Positions 57,047-64,000 of a stretch of 64,000 bases of DNA are shown in pieces. The stretch lies in NCBI GenBank assembly GCA_022559845.1, contig CM040125.1, forward strand, positions 322,593,829 to 322,657,828, written 5' to 3'. The stretch's first letter is position 1. The number at the start of each line of letters is the position of its first letter. This stretch comes from Amorphophallus konjac. Lineage: Eukaryota; Streptophyta; Magnoliopsida; Alismatales; Araceae. The position numbers were made by a program, and so were the translations under genes. A model generated the notes under the pieces. It searched no databases and was not told the DNA's origin. It worked only from the letters and a program-made list of their open reading frames with translations.

Positions 57047-58273
57047 TGTATTTTACCTTATTTTGCCCCTGTCTCTTGTTGTCTCTCTTTCCACCTTTAG
57101 AGAGTTTCCTCTTTATGAGATAATGAATGACTTACTTGTTTGATCCCCATCCTTGCCGTGATTTGGTTGGCGTATCTGAAGTAGTTGGAGAGTGCCGATA
57201 TGTCCTGCGTGGTTTTCGCATGCTGATTTGGTAGGCTTCTGACGGGGCGTCTTTCCATTCCCTTACGCTTTGAATGCCAGGCCGCTTCGTGAATCCCGCT
57301 AGGGCGGGAAACGAGGAGTTGGAGGTGACTGTTCAGGGGAGAAATCCTTTGGCGTGTTTTCGAGGGGGGAGTCATTTAAGGCGTGTAGCCTCCTTTGGCC
57401 TATAAAAAGGACCGAAGGGCGCCCTTTCCTCTTTACCGCTTGGGATTTTCTCTAACAGTCTTTCCTCACTCCTTCTTCTTCACTCTGCGTTGTGCCGTTG
57501 CATTCGGAGCATGGAGGATCCTTCGGAGGGTGACGCCGCCGACGACGGGGAGCAGAGAGCTCTTGCTGTCCTGGCTTATTGAACGGGTCCCACGGTCACC
57601 GCGTAGGTTTGAGACGGGTCCGACGGTCGCCGCGCGGATCTGGAGAGGGCTTCGACGTGTGAGGGCACGGCTCTTGCCCTTTCTCAGTTCTGGCGTGGCT
57701 TCCGGGCGGGCACCGAGGCGGAGGACGGATGGGGGTATTAGGGATGCCTGCCGCCACTCCCCCTCTGCATGGGGGGGGGAGGCGCATCAAGTTCCCTCCT
57801 CACCGAAGCCTTCCTCCGTCTGCAGCCTCTTTTTCCCTCTTCTGCTCTTCATTTCTTTTACTCTTCGGAGGCTGCTTGCTCTCTGTTCCCTTCCAGGGAG
57901 TTGGTAGGTTGGGAAAGAGGAGGTCTTCATGGCGCTCCTTCTCCCTGGCCTCTATCAACTTGAAAGGTAGCCTCCCCCAACTTTAGAAGGTGGTTACCTT
58001 CTCTGCAGTCCCTCTGTCGCCTTTGTCAGGGGTCATCTGAGCCAACTGGATCGGCCCCCTCTTGTCCGAGCTAGTTTCTACGCGAGGCAGAGTCAGTGGC
58101 TGGACGCGAGGAGATCGAGATCGAGTCAACCAAGCGATGACCCCTTGCAGCGGTGTTAGACGGATTTTCCTACTTTTTGTCATGCAATGTACTTTGGCCT
58201 TCGCCTTTCTGATGTATCAATAGTTTTGAATGAAAATAAAAGGAATTTATTTCGTCCATCTTGTTGTACAATT
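57047..58273 (+). other. Spacer between antisense ORF and integrase (Tat), with a second TATA-like site
   Basis: No protein family recognised. CCTATAAAAAGGACC at about 57398-57412 is a good plus-strand TATA box followed by a pyrimidine-rich stretch (CTCTAACAGTCTTTCCTCAC). The open frame 57395-57907 has no recognisable domain. A purine/pyrimidine-biased, GC-rich stretch lies at 57480-57780. Confidence 0.45.
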
Positions 58274-59503
58274 TCAAAAATAGAATTTGCGTAGTGCGGC
58301 TGCGTTCCATGTCCGAGGAATGGGTTCCCCTTCCATTGTTGCTAGCCTGTACGCACCTTTCCCGAGCGTCTCGACCACTCGGTAGGGGCCTTCCCAGTTA
58401 GGGGACAGCTTGCCCGCCGCCTCTAGTGGTCGAGAGGCTTCGGTTTTTCTGAGGACGAAGTCTCCCGGTTGGAAGTGTCTGCTTCGAACTCTGGCGTTGT
58501 AGTATCGAGTGAGGCGTCGCTGGTATTCCGTCGCTCGGATGCTGGCAATATCCCGGAGTTCATCGGCTAGGTCGAGGTTCTCGAGTAACTTTTGGTTGTT
58601 TTCCTCGAGCGAGTAGCGGATGACTCGGAGAGACGGGTTGGCGATCTCTAATGGAATGACGGCCTCAGTGCCGTACACCAACTGAAAAGGACTTTCACCG
58701 GTTGCCGTCCTGGGAGTCGTTCGGTGCGACCACAATACGCTAGGCAATTCCTCGAGCCAACTACCCTTGACTTTGCCGAGTCTGGTCTTTATGCCTTTCA
58801 AGATAGTCTTATTGGCATTTTCGACCAACCCGTTGGCCTGAGGGTGGGCGACTGAAGTGAAGTGGTTGCGGATGTTTAGGTCGGCGCATCTGTCTCGGAA
58901 ATATCAAGAATCGAATTGCCGACCGTTATCGCTCACTATCACTCGGGGGATGCCGAAGCGACAAATGATCGATTTCCAGACGAAACTCCAGACGACTGTC
59001 TTGGCGATCCTTGCAGTGGCTTCGGCCTCGATCCATTTAGTGAAGTAGTCGATGGCGATGACAATGAACTTTTTCTGGGACTGAGCCGTGGGGAATGGCC
59101 CGAGAATGTCGATCCCCCACCGAGCGAAGGGATAAGGCTCGGCGAGGGTGATGAGTTCTGTAGCTGGCTGATGGACCAAGTGGTCGAACCGCTGGCATCG
59201 GTCGCACTGTTGAGCATAGGCCGAGCAGTCGTGCTGCAGGGTGGGCCACCGGTACCCCTGTCGTAACAGGATCCTGGCCAGTGACCTTGCCCCTGAGTGC
59301 GCTCCGCACAGGCCTTCATGAACCTCTTGGATGGCTCGACTGGCTTCGTCGGGGCCGTGGCACTTCAGGAGAGGGCCGGCGAAAGACCTTCGGTAGAGTG
59401 TGTCGTCCAGGACGACGAAGCACCGGACTTGGTACTTCATTCGGTGTGCTTCTCGAGGGTCGGAGGGCTCTTGGGAGTCTCGGAGCCAAGACAGGTAGGG
59501 GGC
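58274..59503 (-). pseudogene. pol: Gypsy integrase (Tat element)
   Basis: It would join element cDNA to host DNA. The zinc-binding region shows HEGLCGAHSG and CDRC; the catalytic core shows Asp in RWGIDILGPF, Asp in VSDNGRQF and Glu in GLVENANK, followed by WSHRTTPRTATGESPF and a C-terminal region with NWEGPYRV, ending RKFYF. An in-frame TGA lies at about 58902-58904, right after GRQFDS, between the second Asp and the Glu. The residues are otherwise well kept. Confidence 0.88.
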
Positions 59504-59579
59504 GCGCCAGTCGCTCGGGACGGCCGAGTCAACAGCGAGGAGCTCGGAGTCAATGCTCGTGCGTTCTAGCTCTTCGAGG

Positions 59580-60112
59580 AGGACCGATCGGGTACCTTCT
59601 GGGTCTAGGGAGGAGGCCAACCGAGAGAGGGCGTCTGCTCGGGAGTTTTCTTCCCGGGCTATTCGGACTACCTCGAACCCCTCGAATTGTTGGGCCAGGC
59701 TCCTGACCAGCTGGAGGTATTTGATCATGGGTGCCTCTCGAGCTTCGTACTCGCCGTTGACCTGGCTTGCAACCAGCTGAGAGTCGGTGTGGATCCTGAC
59801 TCGCTCAGCCCCCAACCGCCGGGCCATGCACGCTCCCGATATAAGGGCCTCGTACTCGGAAGCGTTGTTGGACGCCTGAAAGTTGAATTTCAAGGCGTAC
59901 TACAGCTCCACTCCTTCGGGGGATCTTAGGAGGATCCCAGCACCACTACCGACCGAGTTGGAAGATCCGTAGACATACAGTTCCCAGGTTGGCCCGGGCA
60001 TGGTCGGTAGTCTACCTTCGGTCGGGATGGTCCTTTCGGTGATGAAGTCAGCGAGCGCTTGACCTTTTATAGCTGAGCGCGGGCGATACGAGATGTCGTA
60101 GGCCCCAAGCAT
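59580..60112 (-). pseudogene. pol: Second (archaeal-type) RNase H domain (Tat element)
   Basis: The domain lies between the ordinary RNase H and integrase, as in Tat-lineage elements. LADFITE leads into WELYVYGSSN, where the family has an Asp before Gly-Ser-Ser; here it is Tyr, so the first catalytic acid is missing. Later motifs ASEYEAL (Glu), HTDSQLV (Asp) and ENSRADALSR are intact. A TAG stop at about 59897-59899 splits the domain. Confidence 0.8.
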
Positions 60113-60130
60113 AATGGCCCATTTGACGAG

Positions 60131-61224
60131 TCACCCCGAGGCCTCGGGGTGGGCCAAAATCTTCTCCAACGGCTCACCGGTTAGCACGGTGATGGGGTGC
60201 CCCTGGAAGTAGGGTCGGAGGCGTTTCGTGGAGGTAACCAGCGCTAGCACGAGCTTCTCGGTTGCGGGGTACCTCCTCTCGGCCTCGTTGAGCACCTTGC
60301 TGGTGTAGTAGACTGGTCTTTCGATTCTCGAGTCATTTCTGACTAGGACCGAGCTGACCGTTGATGACGTCGCCGAGAGATAGAGCAGCAAGACTTCGCC
60401 CGGCACGGGCTTGGAGAGCACCGGGGGTGAAGCCAGGAACTCCTTGAGCTCGGCGAATGCTTTCTGGCATTCCTCATCCCATGCGAACGTAGAAGATGCC
60501 AATTTGGGCCCCCTCAATAGTTTAAAAAAGGGCAGGCATCGTTCAGCCGCACGGGACAAGAAACGGCTGAGAGCGGCGACACGCCCCGTCAGACGCTGGA
60601 CGTCCTTAATGCAGGCGGGCGGGCGCATGTCCAGGATGGCCTGGACTTTGTCGGGGTTGGCTTCGATCCCACGCTGAGTGACCAGGAAACCCAGGAACTT
60701 CCCGGATCTTACTCCGAAGGCGCACTTGGAAGGATTGAGCTTCATGTTATGCTTCAGGAGGACGCCGAAGGTTTCAGCGAGGTCGGTGAAGTGGTCCTGG
60801 GCCTTGGGGGTTTTGACGAGCATGTCGTCAATGTAGGCCTCGACGTTCTGACCTAGCTGCTCCTCGAACATGTGATTGACCAGTCTTTGATATGTGGCTC
60901 TGGCGTTCTTCAACCCGAAAGGCATCCGGGTATAGCAGTACACGCCGTAGTCGGTGATGAAGGCGGTCTTTTCGACGTCTTCAGAATTCATTCTGATCTG
61001 ATGGTAACCCGAATAGGCGTCTAGGAAGCTGAGCATCTCGTTGCCTGATGTCGAATCGACCAGTTGGTCGATGTTGGGCAAGGGATAGCAGTCCTTAGGG
61101 GTCGCCTTATTCAAGTCGGTGAAGTCCACACACATCCGCCACTTGCCGGAAGCCTTTGGTACCAGGACGACATTGGCTAGCCACGTCGGGTATAGGACCG
61201 GTTTAAAAAGACCAGTTTCTTGCC
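60131..61224 (-). pseudogene. pol: Gypsy reverse transcriptase and RNase H (Tat element)
   Basis: RT motifs in order: PVLYPTWLANVVLVPK, WRMCVDFTDLNKA, SFLDAYSGYHQI (catalytic Asp), YTRMPFGLKNA, AYIDDMLVKT (the YxDD box), LNPSKCAFGV and KFLGFLV. RNase H follows with RPVYYTSKVL and YPATEKLVLAL. The frame ends with a stop at 60131 just before the second RNase H. Upstream it is joined to protease by a frameshift at about 61205-61225; ORF residues upstream of that point are out of frame. Confidence 0.9.
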
Positions 61225-62165
61225 CTTGGTGACCTGCGCCTTGATAATCGTCTGCTTCTCGGGTGTGTGCTTCCTTCGGCGCTGCTGCACGGGCTTCATG
61301 GTGGGGTTGAGGTTGACTAGGTGCATCACGGTCTCCTCTGGTATCCCAGGGAGCTGATCGTCGGACCAAGCGAAGACTCGGATGTACTCAGAAAGAAATT
61401 TCTTATATTGCTGCTGTTCCTCGGGTGGTAGGTCGGCTCCGATCCTTACTCCTAGGGTCGGGTCATCGTTTAGGAAAATTGTTAGCAACTCGCCACCTGG
61501 CTCAGTGGTTGCGGATTTTTCCTCGACTTCCCGGGGGCCCTTATCGTTCCCGCTCGGCCTCGTGGCCTCCACCGAGATATTATAGCACCTTCGGGCCGTG
61601 GCCTGGTTACCTCGGATTTCCCCTACCCCGTTTTTGGTGAGGAACTTCATTTTTTGGTGATAGGTAGATGGTACTGCCTTGATCCGGCTGAGGATTCCCC
61701 GGCCGAAGATAGCGTTGTACGCTATCATCCCTTTGATCACCATGAAGTCTACCATGACCGTAACGATTTTAGGTGGGGTGCCGAGGGTAACCGGCAGGCT
61801 TAGGGCTCCTTCGGGGAGAGTGGCCAGGCCGTTGAACCCACAGAGGGGCGTTCGGACTGGGCGGAGTTTGGATGGATCCTCTCCCATTTTGAGGAAACAG
61901 TCATAAGACAATACATCAGGGGCACTTCCATTGTCCACAAGAATCCTATCTACGTTACAATAGTTTATAGTGGCCGAGATTACGAGGGCATCATCATGCG
62001 GGGTGCTCAGCCCCTCCAGGTCTTGATCGGAGAAGACTATGACCTGGGGCAGGGCCTTGGGTGGCTCTGGGGCTCGGCTCGCCTGCTCGGCATGACGCTT
62101 CCTTCCACGGCTGCTGTCGCCTCCTGATGCTATTCCTCCAGAGATGACGTTGATGTGAACCCCTC
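61225..62165 (-). pseudogene. pol: Aspartic protease and linker to RT (Tat element)
   Basis: INVISGG and STPHDDALVISATIN lead to RILVDNGSAPDVLSYD, the retroviral-type protease active site in the DNGS form seen in Tat elements. GMIAYNAIFGRGIL follows, the conserved second half, then the linker with FAWSDDQLPGI. It would cut the polyprotein. It lies in a different frame from the gag upstream (shift at the G run near 62165) and from RT downstream. Confidence 0.88.
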
Positions 62166-63688
62166 GGGGGGGCGTTGTCGATCTCTTCTGCGGCGCCTTG
62201 ATCTTCTCTGCGCTCGGTAGTGAACCGAGCTAGGTGCCCCAGGCAGATGAGGCGCTCGATTTCATCTTGGAGCTGGTGGCAGTCACCGGTGTGATGCCCA
62301 TGATCGCTGTGGAATAGACAATGTCTGTCTCGCTTGCGGTTTTTCGACCTCATCGGCTCGGGCCGACGGAGGAGTCCCGAGTCTTTGACGTCTTCATAGA
62401 TTTCATAGACCGGTGAGGTTAACGGGGTGTATCGCTCGTACTTTCGCTTGCGTTCTCCATCTCGGTCTCGCTTCTTTCCCGAGCTAGGATTCGGCTCGGG
62501 GCCCCGCTTCTTGTCCCCCTTTCGACCCGAGCCGGTTGCGTCTCGGCAAGCGCTGAGTGCTTCTTCGCACTCAGCGTGGCGCAGAGCCAGAGTCACTAGC
62601 TCGGCAAGGGTCGAGGGAGGGTGGAGGACAAGTTCACGGCAGAGGTTCTCGTCCCGGGTACCCCCGGTCAGTGCGGTTGTGGCCGAGGCCACATCCAGGC
62701 GGGGGATTCGGAGGGCTTCCGATTTAAATCGGTGGACGTAAGCCCGGAGCCTTTCCCCTTGTGCCTGTTTGAGGGCCAAGAGCCCCGCTACCGACCTTGG
62801 GGGGGGCACTTCCGGTGAAGCTCTCCTTGAAGACTCGCCCGAATTGCTTGAAGTCTCGGATGGATCCGGGGGCGAGGGCTCGGAACCACCCTTGAGCGCC
62901 CTGGACCAGAGTGGTCACGAAGGCTCGGCACTTGATGGGGTCCGACGCTCCGTGTAGAGTCATCAGGGCGTCGAAGCTATCATAATGGTCGGCCGGGTCG
63001 CCCTGGCCGTCGTAAAGCTTGAAGGTTGGTATGGGGGCTCTGGGAGATACCTCTGCCTTCAAGATATACTCGGAGAACGGGGATTTCTCCTCGTCTTCCG
63101 GGGAAGAGGCCTTCTGTAAAGCGCGAAGGGCGCGCTCCTGCTCAGCGAAGCGCCTTTCGAAATCTCACAGCCGGAGGGATAACTCCGGTTGCGGTCGTGC
63201 CGCGAGGCTGTGGGGAGCATCTTGGCGGTCCCCGGGAACGTCGGCTTCCGGATCTGGCCGTTGCGTCCCCCGCCTTCCTTTCCTCGGCGCAGGATGAAGC
63301 CTCTTGCTCCGGAGGCGGAGCTTGCGAGGGTCCTCTGACCCTGTTACGAATGAGCTGCTGGCCGCGGAGGGTGAAGCGGCCCCCAGCTGTGTGCTGGGAC
63401 GTACTCCTGCGGGGGGGCTCCCTGACGGGGCACGGGACCTTGCATCCCTAGCCGCCTGGGTCTTCATGAGTTCCACGAGGACATCCAGTTTGGCGTTGAG
63501 GGCCTGGAAGGCTTCGGCGCCACCGTAGGGGGGTAGCCCCACCGCTGCAGGGGGGGTGGTGGTCCGTCGGCGGGGATGCTGGCGTTGGAGGGAGGGTTCT
63601 GTGAGGCCCTGGAAGGGCCATCCCCTGCTGCTACCATGGCCTTACCCCTTTCGCCAGCGGACCTCCTCCCTGAGCTCCTTCTCACCAT
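62166..63688 (-). pseudogene. gag: Gypsy gag (Tat element), frameshifted
   Basis: Start MVRRSSGRRSAGERGK at 63688, about 20 bases from the PBS. The gag domain shows PTFKLYDGQGDPADHYDSF, RAFVTTLVQGAQGWFRALA and the partner LLALKQAQGERLRAYVHRF; a zinc-binding motif of the form CLFHSDHGHHTGDCHQL follows. It is broken by a frameshift at the seven-G run near 63552, a stop at about 63165, a frameshift at the eight-G run near 62800 and one near 62165. Gag would form the particle and bind RNA. Confidence 0.85.
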
Positions 63689-63705
63689 GTTGGCTCTTCG
63701 TGCGT

Positions 63706-63723
63706 TTCCCACAGACGGCGCCA
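63706..63723 (-). other. Primer binding site (Tat element)
   Basis: Minus strand TGGCGCCGTCTGTGGGAA, two bases from the 5' LTR edge. The first nine bases fit the 3' end of tRNA-Asp (CGGCGCCA type); the rest does not, so the primer tRNA is not settled. Confidence 0.75.
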
Positions 63724-63725
63724 GA

Positions 63726-64000
63726 TGAAGAGGCGAAATCTCACGCTGATTCCTGAGCTGGCTGGTAATCACCAAGTTTGTGAACTACAAGACAGGGAAA
63801 CGGGTCAGAGGGCCCAGGGGGATTCCCTGGGGCGAAACCCTCCAACGCTCAAGTCAGTAGAGCAATGGTGGGAGCAGCGATAAGGAGGAGAAGGTGAAGG
63901 CGCGAGATCCCTCTCCACCAATGGGGTGAAGTGATCCGTGCTCAGGAATTGGGAGTGGATCAATGCCCTTTTGGACTTACCTTTCACCGGAGGGTATCCC
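63726..64000 (-). repeat. 5' LTR of Tat element, partial
   Basis: It matches 50489-50698 and then 53512-53580, with only scattered changes. The LTR continues past the window end. It shows the uninterrupted GTGAT site used by solo LTR E. Confidence 0.9.

Larger units (their letters stand above)
50489..64000 (-). mobile_element. Tat-lineage Gypsy element with antisense gene (runs off right edge)
   Basis: A minus-strand element whose 3' LTR is at the left (50489-54070, split by solo LTR E) and whose 5' LTR starts at 63726 and continues outside the window. It encodes gag, protease, RT, RNase H, a second RNase H, integrase, and a plus-strand antisense ORF between integrase and the 3' LTR. Dual RNase H plus an antisense ORF in this position is characteristic of the Tat lineage (Retand/Grande/RIRE2-like). 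Both LTR edges begin TGAAGAGGCGAAATCTC on the plus strand. Every frame carries stops or frameshifts. Confidence 0.88.

Noticed and set aside
57395..57907. A 170-residue plus-strand ORF starting at the TATA-like site
   Set aside because: It begins inside the putative promoter itself and has no known domain.

Overview
This window reads as nuclear DNA from a large, repeat-rich flowering-plant genome. One ordinary host gene is visible: a three-exon profilin on the minus strand (14347-17303). Almost everything else is LTR retrotransposons nested in one another, plus a few small DNA transposons around the profilin gene. The exact species cannot be read from the sequence; a monocot is possible but not shown.

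Layout. 1-5422 is the 3' part of a Sirevirus-type Copia element (A). 5423-6709 and 6710-7322 are two minus-strand LTR fragments of different Gypsy-type families. 7323-12233 is the 3' non-coding end plus 3' LTR of a second Sirevirus (B). 12234-20776 is an island of low-copy sequence holding profilin, two related MITEs, a foldback-like element and a CACTA-like end. 20777-22289 is a Tekay-like LTR fragment. 22290-47093 is another Tekay-like LTR (X), split by two full-length Sireviruses: C (22919-33859, TSD AATGG) and D (34296-45582, minus strand, TSD TTAGC). 47094-50488 is the 5' LTR and gag start of a Tekay-like element (Y). Y is interrupted at 50489 by a minus-strand Tat-lineage Gypsy element that runs off the right edge. 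The left LTR of Tat is itself interrupted by a solo Sirevirus LTR (E, 50699-53506, TSD GTGAT).

How the parts work together. Element C carries a single 1851-codon gag-pol frame with no frameshift but eleven in-frame nonsense codons. Element D keeps gag (five zinc-knuckle units) but has no pol, so it would have to be mobilised by proteins made elsewhere. Tat carries gag, protease, RT, RNase H, a second (archaeal-type) RNase H and integrase on the minus strand, and a long antisense gene on the plus strand with its own TATA box and a small intron; all are damaged.

Most notable signal. The five Sirevirus LTR families, otherwise hard to align, share a short hairpin with a fixed internal loop and compensating stem changes in the transcribed part of the LTR. 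A second covarying hairpin recurs in the 3' non-coding region. Their U3 regions are filled with family-specific arrays of short dispersed motifs, and the Tekay-like LTRs carry arrays of GCGGTC/GACCGC hairpins. These look like conserved RNA or DNA signals rather than coding sequence.
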